Source: Nicotiana tabacum (taxonomy: Eukaryota; Streptophyta; Magnoliopsida; Solanales; Solanaceae). From it: a DNA stretch of 64,000 bases. The position numbers and the translations under genes are program-made. The stretch is taken from contig NC_134082.1 of assembly GCF_000715075.1 (NCBI RefSeq), forward strand, positions 57,623,466-57,687,465, read 5' to 3'. The notes beneath the pieces were generated by a model, which saw nothing but the letters and a program-made list of their open reading frames with translations, did not search any database and was not told the DNA's origin. This document shows, one piece after another, positions 46,785 to 58,331 of the stretch; positions within the stretch are counted from its first letter, which is position 1, and every line of letters begins with the position of its first letter.

Positions 46785-47477
46785 CGTATGCGGCGAAATC
46801 AGAGGGTCCAATTTCTTGCTATTAGGTCACTTCAGAAGAACACCTCTAATATTGATCGAGGCTAGAGTAAAATAGGGGATTCCCAAGGCACACGGCTAAG
46901 TCGGATAAAGCCGGCCTGTCCGAAGCCTGTATCAAGGTGTCACATGTAGCCTTCCCATCTCCATACCTTTACAATTAATGCATTTTGTACTATGTTGGAT
47001 TTTCCCCTCCTATATAAAGGGGATCCTTAGCACTTTGTAAAGGGTTGTTGTTGCTCCAAGTATTGTACACAAGATAAATAACAACTCTCTCCCTCTCTCT
47101 CTCTTCTTCCCAACGTATCCTTCTAATACTACTGCTTTAGCTTATTACTTTCATATTTGTTCTTCATTTATTGTTTGTTATTGGCCATAAAGAGCCTCCT
47201 TTAATTATATCCTAACTGTTAGCCCCTCCCTGTTTATCCCTGATAGCTCGAGCTCGAGCTCGAGCCCTGGCGTCGACCTCGAGGCCCCTCATCTATCGGT
47301 TCGAGGCCCGAATAGCTAACCCCTCGGTTTGATTACAACTCTATTTTAGTTCGCATTTCATCTTTTATCCTCACATATTTAGCATCAACTGCTTAAATAA
47401 CTAGCATAAAAATAGATCATGTAAATTTAGAGTCTCATCAATAAATTTAATTGTTATTACCATTTTCATGGTAAATA
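46785..47477 (+). mobile_element. 5' LTR of element C (693 bp)
   Basis: TATA box TATATAAAGG at 47011-47020, kept at 56411-56420 in the 3' LTR. A CT microsatellite is near 47088 and a GAGCTC-rich repeat near 47248. It lacks about 70 bp that the 3' LTR has (about 56175-56245). Confidence 0.88.
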
Positions 47478-47478
47478 G

Positions 47479-47498
47479 TTTAGCGCCCACCGTGGGGC
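47479..47498 (+). other. Primer-binding site of element C
   Basis: TTTAGCGCCCACCGTGGGGC, one base after the LTR. The GGCGCCCACCGTGGGG type is common in Tat elements; one G here has become A. Different from the PBS of A and B. Confidence 0.75.
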
Positions 47499-47595
47499 TA
47501 AATATAATAGTGATTATTTTCTTGGTAGTTTCGTTACACAACACAAGTTATCTTTCACACTTTTTCTTGTCCAAGATCTTCGATTTCAGGTCAAA

Positions 47596-49180
47596 ATGTC
47601 TGACTCAGTGAACAAAGTTGAGAATGACAACTTCGAAAACCACGGAGAAAACGGTGTGGCTGTTCCAATTATTGGCGTGCCACCACAGAACCCCGACAAT
47701 GCACCTAGACCAATTCTAGCAGACGCGGGTTCATAAGACGCACATCAGGTTGACGAAACCTCACACACCGATAGGAGCATACAGCATGGCGACGAACAGG
47801 AAGCCCGAAAAACCCCTGCTCGGGAAGAACGGGAAGTTAGCCTTCTTGTTATTTTTGAAATGTTGAAGGCACAACAATTGGCTATCGCTCAGCTGCAAAG
47901 CCACCCGAAGACTCCCAGCACGGTAGCATCAGAAGCTACTCCACCGGCCGAACAAGTACCAGAAAGGTCGAGCAACAATGGATCAGTAGCCGATCCTGCC
48001 ATCGTAAATAAAAAGTCAAGCACCTCACCAAAAGGATTGAGTCAGGAAAGAAAATGATAGCGGCCAAAGACAAGAAGGTCAAAACCTATAACTTCAGGGT
48101 CAACAAAATCCCGGGTGCACCCCCGGTCCTGAAGGGTATAGATTCGAAGAAGTTCGTACAAAGGCCATTCCCCGAAGAAGCGGCCCCGAAACCCATTCCA
48201 AAGATGTTCAAAATGCCAGAAATCCCAAAATACAACAAGACCTCAGATCCCAATGAACATGTCACTACCTACACATGCGCAGTAAAGGGGCAACGACATA
48301 AAAGGCGACGAGATTAAGTCCTTCTTAATAAAGAAGTTCGGAGAAACGCTCTCGAACAGGGCCATGATGTGGTATCACAATATAGCTCCCAACTCCATAG
48401 ATTCATTTTCCATGCTAGCAAACTCCTTCATAAAGGCACATGCTAGTGCCATCAAAGTAGCAACGAGGAAGTCCGACGTATGCAAGATTAAGAAGAGGGA
48501 GAACGAAATGCTGCAAGAATTCTTATCTCGCTTCCAAACAGAACGAATGGAACTACCTCTGGCCTCCGATGACTGGGTGGTGCAGGCCTTCACTCAAGGC
48601 TTGAATGAATGAATCTTAGTGGCCTCAAGACAGCTGAAATAGAATCTGATCAAGTATCCCGCCGTAACCTGGTCGGATGTCCACAACCGGAACCAGTCAA
48701 AGATTATGGTCGAGGATGACCAGCTGGGAGCCCCCTCGGGCTCAGTATATCCGAGCAGACTCCTGGCAAAGGAGTCGAAACTAAAAAGAGAGATATCAAT
48801 CGTACCCCGAAGATAAGAGGAATGCCCTGAGACGCAATCCGCCTAACAACAGTCGATTGGTGAACCGAGGACAGAACCCTCCACAGAGGTGGATTCGACG
48901 GGGAAAAGGGGTGAATGGAGGCACATCACCTATTAGAATACAACTTCAACATGGGTGTGCCAGAGATCCTGTTCACCATCAGCAAAACCAGGGACACCGA
49001 ATGGCCCAGGCCTATTCAGTCGAATTCTTCCTAGAGGAATCACAAATCAGTATGTAAACTTCATGATACGCATGGCCATAGGACCAAAGATTGCCACCAG
49101 CTCCGAAAGGAAATATACAGGCTACTCAATAAAAGTCACCGTCGAGAATTTTTGAGTGACCAGGCTAAAATTTAGTTCCG
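47596..49180 (+). pseudogene. gag of element C (broken)
   Basis: Likely start ATG 47596. N-terminal low-complexity region with a stop near 47734, a helix around 47820-47890, then the retrotransposon gag capsid region (about 48230-48700). The capsid is read in three frames: conserved P-x-I-P-K-Y and D-P-x-E-H near 48220-48260, M-M-W-Y near 48366, and the E-x-L-x-E-F-L-x-R-F block near 48510-48540. Frameshifts lie near 48050, 48290 and 48610, with further stops after that. No intact zinc knuckle seen. Confidence 0.75.
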
Positions 49181-49189
49181 AGAAAGAAA

Positions 49190-49770
49190 GGAGGCCAAGA
49201 AGAACGAAGAAAATGAGCCACGACATGTTATCCACATGATATTGGAGGGGCGTCGACACTCCCCACGAACATGTAAAAAGGAGGAAAAAAGTATCTATCA
49301 TAAGAGAAAAATAATCCCGGGAATACGTACCCGAAGATGCCCTCACATTCAGCGAGGAAGGCTTCGAAACCTCACCCCAACTTCATAACAATGCACTAGT
49401 CGAGAGTAATAGAGCAGCTCGTACTGCTAGACAAAATTATGTCTGCCTCTCGAATCCTTGACGGATTTAACACGGCGATCGAAACAACGAAAGGAGAGAC
49501 CATTCTCTCAGTCAGCATGGCCAGCGTAGTCCAAAACACCAAATTCCATGTCATCCAAGGAGACATGAGGTAGAACTCCTTATTCGGACGGCCGTGGATA
49601 CACTGCATGGGAGCGGTCTCATCCACTCTTCACCAAATGATGAAATTACCAGCAAAGGATGAAATTAAAACTATCTACGGGGAACAACACGTGTCAAGGG
49701 AAGTGTTCGCGGTATGTAACGTAGAAACGACACCAATATCTCCACTCTTAGAAGAGCCGAAGGATAATTG
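49190..49770 (+). pseudogene. Protease region of element C, active site deleted
   Basis: Recognisable flanks: P-E-D-A-L-T-F-S-E-E upstream (about 49330) and G-R-P-W-I-H downstream (about 49590). The catalytic D-x-G-S-S segment that should lie between is missing; the sequence jumps near 49400. Several stops. Confidence 0.65.
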
Positions 49771-50746
49771 AACTACATCTTCAGCTAAGCCCGATTAAAC
49801 ACAGCGGAGGACCGTATCGAGTCCTTGCTCCAAACAATAGGGACACATCAGACCTCGAAACATCACCGGCGCATCCTATGATAAGGTAAGAACACCTCCC
49901 TTTTTCATCATTTTACATTAACCTATATGCAGGCGCCCGGTCAGGTTAGTCGAAAGTACTAACCCAACCCGATGATCTCAAGGCCTTAACGGCATCCGTT
50001 GCACTCTTTCCCTTCGGTCGAGCTTCTATCCCGAAAAGGGTTCCACCGGTAAGGTTTTAACGAGGCAACATCCATGCGCTACTAAGGAGGATCCGACAAG
50101 AATACAAGGCTTCTTTTGCAATCAACCCCGAACATTGAAGGGCACCCCCTTGAAAGGTCACCCACTCAGAAGAACCATGGAACGACAAACAAGGTTCCGA
50201 TAGGAAATGATGTACCGGGCCAAATGGTAAAATGAACCGTGTCTGCATAAGTCGGGCTTACAACAGCAAAACAACATGTACTTATGCCAAACAATCAAAG
50301 AATATCTTTTTCCAAAGCATGTCATGCTCCAAAGAAAATTCAGCATTCTCACAGCAATGATCCCTCCACCATGAACGCCCTGAAATACTTAGAGATTGGC
50401 GTCAATAACTCGGCACCCGCACGGCCTCAAGGTCGGAACTTCATACTCATAATCCCTCAATGAGGCAGCACGAAAATCACAAAACATCTCTAAAAGGGAA
50501 AAATGTCCCAAACACTTGGAGACTGGCATCGCTAATTCAGAAAGCACATGACCTCAGGGTCGGAAGCTCCAAAATCGTAAGCCCTCAATGAGGCAATTTT
50601 GAGCTCACGAGTAACGACCCCCGAGCCTAAGCAAACTCGATGATTCAGACACTGTCTCTAATCACCACTCTTCTAAAAACCCGAGGCCATAAGACACCGA
50701 GCGGGCAAACTCGGTCTACAAAGACCTATCTAAGGCAGCAATAAAA
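49771..50746 (+). other. Junction to the 3' region of C after pol deletion
   Basis: After the protease remnant the sequence passes directly into 3' noncoding DNA; no RT, RNase H or integrase motif in any frame. Loosely repeated CCTCAATGAGGCA-like strings (near 50456 and 50584) hint at older repeats. No gene seen. Confidence 0.55.
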
Positions 50747-51080
50747 CTGTAAGACCTCAATCAAGGCATGAATCACACTTGTACCAAGTATAAAAAAAAC
50801 TTAAGACCTCAAGCAAGGAATGAATCATACTTGTACCAAGTATCAACAATACTGTAAGACCTCAAGCAAGGCATGAATCATACTTGTACCAAGTATTAAA
50901 AAAACTATAAGACCTCAAGCAAGGCATGAATCATACTTGTACCAAGTATCGACAAAACTGTAAGACCTCAAGTAAGGCATGAATCATACTTGTACCAAGA
51001 ATCAAAAAAACTATAAGACCTCAAGCAAGGAATGAATCATACTTCTACCAAGTATCAACAAAACTGTAAGACCTCAAAAG
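50747..51080 (+). repeat. 53-bp tandem array (~6 copies) with internal inverted repeat
   Basis: Unit of about 53 bp containing AGACCTCAAGCAAGGCATGA and ATACTTGTACCAAGTAT. The latter is a perfect 7-bp inverted repeat around TAC (for example 50827-50843). Neighbouring units alternate at their ends (…AAAAAAC/TATAAG against …CAACAAAAC/TGTAAG), suggesting a dimeric unit of about 106 bp. No unique spacers, so not CRISPR. Confidence 0.85.
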
Positions 51081-52228
51081 GCATGAAGATTTTGTATGAC
51101 CTTACTACAGGCATAAACTCAATCTTGAAGTTTAGGCTATATGTCACATTTGTAAGACTCCAAAAAGGGCATACCCTCGATATAGACGCCTAAACTACTA
51201 CACTTGGGATCAAAAATGGCTTCGACCAAACATAAATGACCATGGTCATAAGGCTGTAGCAGCCAAATTAATGCAACTCGGGGACGCCCGACTATCGCTA
51301 CAAAATCATAGGCCATTACTTCGAATCTACTTCGAATTAAACCGGTTAAATAGACTACCCTCGATAGGCAAAAGAGTTTCAACCATGTCAGCTCCAAATA
51401 ACAAGGCTTCGAGCTACTCAGCCTACGAGCTAAACCTTTCGAGGTGCTCGAACAACGTCGCAAACGACTTGAAATCGAGGTTCTTCCCAAGAGGAAAACA
51501 AAGCCTATATATGCCTAAAGGCAAAGCATAAGAGCCATTATCACCAGCCTAACAAGCCTCAAGGCCACACACTAAAAGGGTGCAACGACCAAAAGCGTAA
51601 GATTTACTGTCGCCAGCTTAAAATTTGATAGCTTGAGGGTCAAAATGAGCTCAAGTTGTACCGATTCGAAGAACGAACCCAAAATAGCTAACTATACATG
51701 CATAAGGGAAAGGTGTAAGAACCGTTATCGCTAGCCCACACAAATACAGAACTAGGGCGTCAATTGTGCTCGAGTCGAAACTCGACTCGGAGACTGAACC
51801 CAAAATAGCTAAAATACAAATGCCCAAGGGCAAGGTGTAAGAGCCATTGTCACCCGCCCATGTAGATACAAAAGCTTGAGGGTCGAATAAGCTCGAGTCG
51901 AAGCCCGACTCAAAGACTAAACCCAAAACAATTGAGCAAAACCATAAGAGCTCTAACGCTAGCTTATACTAAAGGTCACGTTGACCGAGCGCGTAAGTGC
52001 CTCCAGCTCTGCCTAATGAGCCCCGGGGCTATATCACGAATCTATGGATTCTCACAAACTCTGAAACCAATCCGCTTGGTTAGAGGCAAAGCCAAAAGGG
52101 GTACAGAAGAAATAAAACCTCAAGTTTTTCTTTTATTTACAAATGTGAAAAAATGCATTCTTTATCGACAAGCGCGCTCTGAAGATATCGCATACAAAAT
52201 GGAAAAGTCTACACCTCACCCCTGAGGG
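51081..52228 (+). repeat. Degenerate ~115-bp repeats in the 3' region of C
   Basis: Between about 51480 and 51970 four diverged units share AAGGYRTAAGAGCCATTRTC, a GCTCGAGTCGAA-type string and ACCCAAAATAGCTA. Complementary GAGTCGA/TCGACTC strings occur within units. No coding signal. Confidence 0.6.
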
Positions 52229-54242
52229 CTACGACCTACCAACCTCATCTTCACTCTCCTCGGCATCGGACAGGAATGACCGAGCATCATGCTCATCCGC
52301 CCTCACTCGCGCCAGCTCTTCCGGGAGAACAAAACCCCTGGCACTGATCTCCTCGAGAATCCTTCTTCGGGATCTGTAATGAGCATATTCTTTGATCCTC
52401 TCTTCACGATCGAGGACCCTCTTCAACTCGGTTTGGGCATCGGTAGTGTCCTTCAAATAAATCGACATCTCCAGATCAGCCTTAGTACGGCTCAGTGCTG
52501 CTTCGGTCCGAGCATCAACAATCTCAACCCTAACCTTAAAAAGTTTGGATTCGATCTTCATGATCATATCCGCTTGGACTAAAGCGTTATCACGAGCTAA
52601 GCGGAGTTGGACCTCAAAGGCAGGAACTATAGCCAAGGTACCTTCCTCCACCAAAGCATAAGTCTGCGCTTGAGCTCTTAACTCGCCACAGTCATTCCTG
52701 ATTCGGTCGGCTTCACCCCTAAGGCTTTCCAGGGCCTCCATCATTTTTTGCAGCTGGGATAGACGAAGAGTTAACCTGAGAAGTTAAAAAACGAAATGCA
52801 TACCCGCCTGGATGGGAAATTACCTGCTCCATTAAATAACTCTCGTAATTCAAGCTTCGGTATGCCTCATATCGCCAGTGTGTCAACTCAACTTCCTTCT
52901 CCTAGCAGAGGAGACCAAGGGACCTACCCTCATCCAAAGCTTTCCGGAGCCTAGCCCCATGATTAAGCAGCTCAGACATAAGCCTATCAAAGGCCTACAA
53001 AAGAAAAACTCGATAAGGAAGGGAATATGCCAGATTCGGAAGGCTTGCGCCAAAGCTCACCGCAAAGTGAAGTCGGTGGACTTCCTCAAAGGCCAAGCAC
53101 ACCTCTGTCAATCGAGTCCCCTCGGCCTTGTAAGAATCAAACCCGGCCAAAGCACGATCACTCGACAGAACCATCTCTCTAGAACCGGAAACTTCGGGCG
53201 CAACAAGCTCGGATGATGTTTTCTCCTCAAAGACTCGGGCCCGTTTCGCCCTGCTAGGAGCGCCATCGCACTGTGAATGCATATCTTATTTATTATTGTC
53301 GTCATTCAGCTCAGAAGCTGTCAACCCCTCTCCCTCTCCGATGGAACATAACCTCACCCTTGGAGACACTCTGATACCTACGACGGCAAGGTTAATGCAT
53401 GAAAAGGTGGAAATGTCCTCCCAAATGTACAAGGGACAAGAAAAAAGCAGTATACACACATACCATGGTATTTTTCTTCCCATATACCCTGGGCCACAGC
53501 TAGCCACGTACATTCATCACAGGTCGAATGGGTCGCTAGCTTCCGGACCCAACCAAGCAGATCAGGAACTTTGCCTGGCACCCATGAAATTGCTGCAGAA
53601 AAGGAGGAAAACATGATTACTAAACTAGCATCCACCACGAGCAAATCTAAGAAAGCACGAGACACTCCACTCACGCGTATAATTCCATTCCTCGAGGAAT
53701 GGCATGAGTTCCATGGGGATGACGTCAGTTATCCGGACCCGGAGTAACCAACTAATCCACACCCGATCTCCATCTTCCTTATCATAAACAATAAAGGGCA
53801 TAGATGAACGGCACCGCAAGGATAGCAGACCTTGATGATGAAAGGGTCAGTACATCCTGACAAGATGACTGAGCGTGAATTCAAGCCCTTCCTTCTCCGC
53901 AAAGAACCTCATCATCAGCACTATTTGGCAAAATGACGGATGTATCTGCACCAAAATAACTCGATACTTTAAATAGAAATCGAGCACAACCCTACTAAGG
54001 GGGCCTAGTGCAAAAGGGTACAAGTACACGTTCAGAAACCCATCGGCAAAGTCCGCGATACCCTTATCCGGGGTAAGCACCTGCAATGCTACCCCCTTGC
54101 AACATCCGCAGTCTCTCCTCACTAGCTCAAGGTACTCTTCTCTTATCGAAGGCATAGTCTTCAAAGTGATCTACAGTGGATCATGAGCACTGGGAGTGGA
54201 ACTCTCCCCTCTCTGCCGGGTAGACCCTGAAGTAGCAGTCAT
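52229..54242 (-). pseudogene. Antisense ORF of element C, five exons
   Basis: Minus-strand gene opposite to the element. Exons: 54242-53675, 53592-53464, 53377-53061, 52994-52824, 52753-52229; introns of 82, 86, 66 and 70 bp, all GT-AG, phases 1, 1, 0, 0. Joined exons total 1710 nt (570 codons, no frameshift), with four in-frame stops at 54173, 53849, 53288 and 52904. Exon 1 holds a Y-P-F-x-L-G-P-L, Q-I-H-P-S-F-type region, resembling the family I remember as Transposase_28 (putative gypsy-type transposon); exons 4-5 look like a long charged coiled coil. Start at 54242 because the coding-like sequence begins there, although the frame is open further up. Antisense ORFs are known in Tat elements; function unknown. 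Confidence 0.8.
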
Positions 54243-56115
54243 GGCTATGGAAGAACTAGTAGGCTGAAGCGAGAACCTACACAAATGTTTTGGTACTAAG
54301 GTAACGAAGGACTCGATGCCGAAACAGAAGGATAGCAATCTAAATATTGGGATCTCCAAAGAAGCGGGAGCATCTCCATATATATGTAGGGAAACAGCAA
54401 CGATACGCCTACCCAAGTTAGGCCCCGGGAGGCCAATGGCTTCGATACGAGTTCCGAGGTGGTACCCAACCTCAGGGACCTCCATCAAAGAGAATTTAGG
54501 CTTCAAAAAGCCAGCCACGTCGTCTCTAGTCCCGAGGTGGTACCCGACCTCGAGGACTCCTCTCAAGAAGAAAAGTAAGCATTTTGAGCTCCGTCCATGA
54601 GGGCTCGACCTCAGGACATCGCCTAAATATGGGTAACCCCTCTTCAGGGACCTACCTACAACATCTTAAGACATTATCTACATCAAGTTCAAAGGAAATA
54701 TCCAAGTGCCTAAAGTTGACCTTCACTCAGAGACCGCTCTCAAAATTTCAAGGTTCGACGCTTTACCTTCGTGAGACTCGAGGGTCCCTATGACCCGAGT
54801 CTATCGTACCACTTCAGCATTGGTTGTGGGAACAATGGTGGGTTCAGAAAGGAGCCATTTCTATCAGCCAAAGACCGGAATGCTTGCACCCGAGTTAGAT
54901 ATTGACGATCATCAACAAAGGCATACATTCAGAATCCCCGCAAGTGCACAAGAATACAACAAGTATCAAAGGCAGGAGTTAAGAAAATATCTTTATATTC
55001 ATAAACATTTGTTTACAACGGCCCTCGAGGGGTCCTTACATATGATTACAAAAGCCCGCAAGGGGTCCTTACACAGAAACGAAGAAACAAAGGGGTGCAC
55101 ACCCATGGTAAAAGCCTCAGAGCCTAGTCTACTCTCGAAGGTCCACCTCCTGCAACAATGCTCCCGAACATCCTCTCTTCGAGCTTGCATCCTCAAAGAC
55201 AATATCTTCCGAAGTGTTGTCTCCTTGGAAGCCTTATCCTGACCTTCCACACTGATATCCCCAAAGGATAAGTCGAGAAGGATGGAGGGATGAAAAAATG
55301 CCATAGCCCGCCAAAGGGTGAGGACCCTTACGGGGGAAGATAACCTTGGAGAGATAATAGACTTGGCGAACGTCGGCCTCGCTTGCACGGCTACTTTGAA
55401 TCCACTTCTTGGGACATTGAGCTGTGTAAACTACCAGCCCGAGGTAAAGTGCCACATTGAGCCGGGGTATGAAGATGAGCAGTGGTGTATAATCCGAGCC
55501 CCTCTTCCCCCTGTGAGCAGTGGTGTACAGTTCGAATAATTTTATAAAAATGGGGAAAGTCAATCCCCCGTATAGCATCATCCTGAGCCAATAGCGACAG
55601 CAGTAGCAGGCATAACAACAAACAACGACAACAAGACGGTATGATCTCGCTCAACAAAGGGAATCTCAGGCAAAAGTCCACCACACGGCCGATGGGAATG
55701 TTGCCAAACAACCTTAAGGCCGTGAACTCCAAATGTGGTGATCCACAATAGAGAAATACGGCGATTAAGAAAGGGCTAAATGAATAGAGGAAGGCACTTG
55801 GATAGAAAAATAACGCCAGAATGCCCCCATTTATAGGAGATAATGACACGTTCATCAATGCCTTTGGAAGACTAACCGGCGTGCAATTACTGTGTTCTTG
55901 AAGAACTAAATCGACGGCAGTACTGTCACTTTGAAGAACGAGAATCGATAGTGCATTTAATAGCATCGAACAGACAAGTCCATGGGATGTTCTGCTTATC
56001 GTGAAAATTCACGCCAAAGATTGCATCATCGGCATGACGTCATCATGGGAAGCCCGGGGAGTCGGGTATCAGAATCATTTCTCATCGCTTCATTCTAGAA
56101 AATACGGAGACTATC
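54243..56115 (+). other. 3' UTR of C upstream of the antisense start
   Basis: On the antisense strand this is the 5' flank of that gene and would hold its promoter; I see no clear TATA box. CCGAGGTGGTACCC-type strings repeat near 54455 and 54531. A 191-codon minus frame (55391-55966) is hydrophobic and has no recognisable motif; I do not call it. No clear polypurine tract directly before 56116. Confidence 0.5.
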
Positions 56116-56869
56116 TATATGAGGCGAAATCAGAGGGTCCAATTTCTTGCTATTAAGTAACTTCAGAAGAACACCTCAAGTCCTCGAGGATGCGAAATTG
56201 TGACCGCGTTCCCTCCCTCGAAGCTCGTCGAGGCCTAAACTAAATAGAAAATTGATCGAGGCTAGAGTAAAATAGGGGATTCCCAAGGCACGTGGCTAAG
56301 TCTAACAAAGTTGGCCTATCCGGAGCCTGTATCAATGTGTCGCATCTAGTCGTCCCATCTCCATACCTTTTACAATTAATGCATTTTGTACTATGTTGGA
56401 TTTCCCCTCGTATATAAAGGAGATCCTTACCACTTTGTAAAGGGCTGTTGTTGCTCCAACTATTCTACAGAAGATAAATAACAACTCTATCTCTCTATCT
56501 CTTCTTCCAAACGTATCCTCCTGATAGTACTGCTTTAGCTTAATACTTTCATATTTGTTCTTCATTTATTGCTTGTTATTAGCCATAAATAGCCTCCTTT
56601 AATTATATCCTAACTATTAGCCCCTTCCTGTTTATCCCCGATAGCTCGAGCCCGAGCCTAGGCAACGACCTCGAGGCTCCTCATCGGTCGATTCGAGGCT
56701 CGAATAGCTAACCCCTCAGTTTGATTACAAATCTATTTTAGTTCGCATTTCGTATTTTATCCTCACATATTTATCATCAACTGCTTAAACAACTAGCATA
56801 AAAATAGATCACGTATTTTTAGAGTCCCATCAATAAATTTAATTATTATTACCATTTTCACGGTAAACA
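56116..56869 (+). mobile_element. 3' LTR of element C (754 bp)
   Basis: Matches the 5' LTR with scattered changes plus ~70 bp absent there. TATA box 56411-56420. Ends TAAACA, then TSD AAATG (56870-56874). Confidence 0.88.
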
Positions 56870-58304
56870 AAATGAAATTCGACCTTTCACAATTCCTTCA
56901 TCAAGTTCCAATATAATTTAAGCAGCTAAATTAATAGGTAGGGTACAAACACCGCAAGTATAACATGATTTGGGTCCTAAGCTACCCGGACATAATCATA
57001 ATTAGTAGCTACACAAGGACTCTCGTCACCTCGTATGTACGTAGTGCCCATAAATAAAAGCAAATATTAATTCAATTCACCTATGGGGTAAATTCCCTAT
57101 TACAAGGTTAGAAAAGAAACTTACCTCGTCCCAAAGCTTACTTTCCGGCCCTTACTTTAAACACTCAAGTAGGTGACAAACAACTCAAAACCTGTCAAAT
57201 ATTATAAAAACAATCAATACATGTTCAAAATTTCATATCCTAAATATTAAATTGATTACCCAATCCCAAATTGAAAAATTCCTAAAATTCACCTCCGGGA
57301 CCACGTTCCCAGATTTTGGAAATTTTCGAAGAATGTTGTTACCCATAGCCTCATGAAATCAAATATGTGATTTTCACTAAATTCCATAACCATTTTCGTG
57401 GTTAAAATCGCATTTTTACCAAAACCCTAGGTTTTTATCTAAACCCAAGATTTCACTAGTTTAAATGTTAAAATCTACCTATGAACTATGTATTTAACTC
57501 ACATTACATAGAAATTACTTAACTCAATTACATAGTGACAATCCCTCTCTAACAAGCTCCAAAATTGCCCCAAGAAGCGTAAGAAATGAGCAAAAAATGC
57601 CTATGTCCCGTATTAAATGAGGTTCTACCTCCAGCAATTTTCTCTTCTGCGGACCTGGGGCTGCACCTGTGGAAAAGCCATCGTAGGTGCGGTCTAGCCT
57701 TGGCTAGCTGGCACCACTTTTGCGAACGGGATCCCACTTCTGCATTCTTGCTTCTACCGAGGTTTCTCCGCTTCCGCAGACCACTGGCCAAAGGTCCAAA
57801 ACTGCTTCAGCGGCCAAGAGTTCGCTTCTACAAGCTCTCACTTGCCGCTGGCCAAGCGTAGGTGTGACTCCAATTTCAAACTTGGTCTAAGACTAGTCTA
57901 TTAAACTGGCAGGACCCCCAAGCCCTGCTCGAATATACCAACAAGTTTGAAATCATAAAACAGACTCGCTTGAACCCTCGGAATGCATAAACCAACATCA
58001 AAACTAGGAATCATGCCCCAAACCAAATTGAATCAACCTAAGAACTTCAAGTCAAAAATCATCATACGAAACTATTGGAACCTTCAAATCTCGATTCGTA
58101 GGTCGTTTCTCTAAATGTTGACCAAAGTCAAACTTATCCCTTTTTGTCAACCTTAAGCAATCAAATGTTCTAATTTCAACCCGAATTATTCCATATCCCT
58201 AACTAACCATCCCTGTAAGTCATAAACCAATAAAAGTACATACGGGGAGTCTTATTTAGGGGAACAGAGTTCTACAAAGCAAAACGGTCGGTCGGGTCGT
58301 TACA
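56870..58304 (-). mobile_element. LTR of chromovirus D, outer part
   Basis: Continuation of 45809-46784 after element C. It ends at 58304 with ...GGGTCGTTACA, the complement of an LTR start TGTAACGACCC. A segment rich in CTTCTGCGGAC-like strings (about 57640-57860) gives an open frame of 91 codons but is LTR sequence, not a gene. Total LTR length without C is about 2.4 kb. Confidence 0.72.
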
Positions 58305-58331
58305 TTGATCTTATAAGAGAAAGTTAACATA

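Larger units (their letters stand above)
46785..56869 (+). mobile_element. Element C: Tat-type retrotransposon with antisense gene, pol deleted
   Basis: LTRs 46785-47477 and 56116-56869; exact TSD AAATG at 46780-46784 and 56870-56874. LTR ends have decayed: the 5' LTR starts CG and ends TA; the 3' LTR starts TA and ends CA. Both starts fit an original TG. Contents: PBS, gag, damaged protease, then directly the 3' region with two repeat arrays and a five-exon antisense ORF. RT, RNase H and integrase are missing. The layout matches Tat-group elements that carry an antisense ORF between pol and the 3' LTR. Confidence 0.88.

Noticed and set aside
49886..49932. Intron-like GTAAGA ... ATGCAG in C
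   Set aside because: Only 47 bp, below usual plant intron size, and it joins no reading frame.
50747..51080. CRISPR-like regular repeats
   Set aside because: Whole 53-bp units repeat head to tail with no unique spacers, in a eukaryotic retrotransposon.
55391..55966. 191-codon minus-strand open frame upstream of the antisense gene
   Set aside because: Hydrophobic low-information sequence without motif; probably upstream flank of the antisense gene.
57586..57861. 91-codon open frame
   Set aside because: Falls in the CTTCTGCGG-rich part of D's LTR; no protein-like features.
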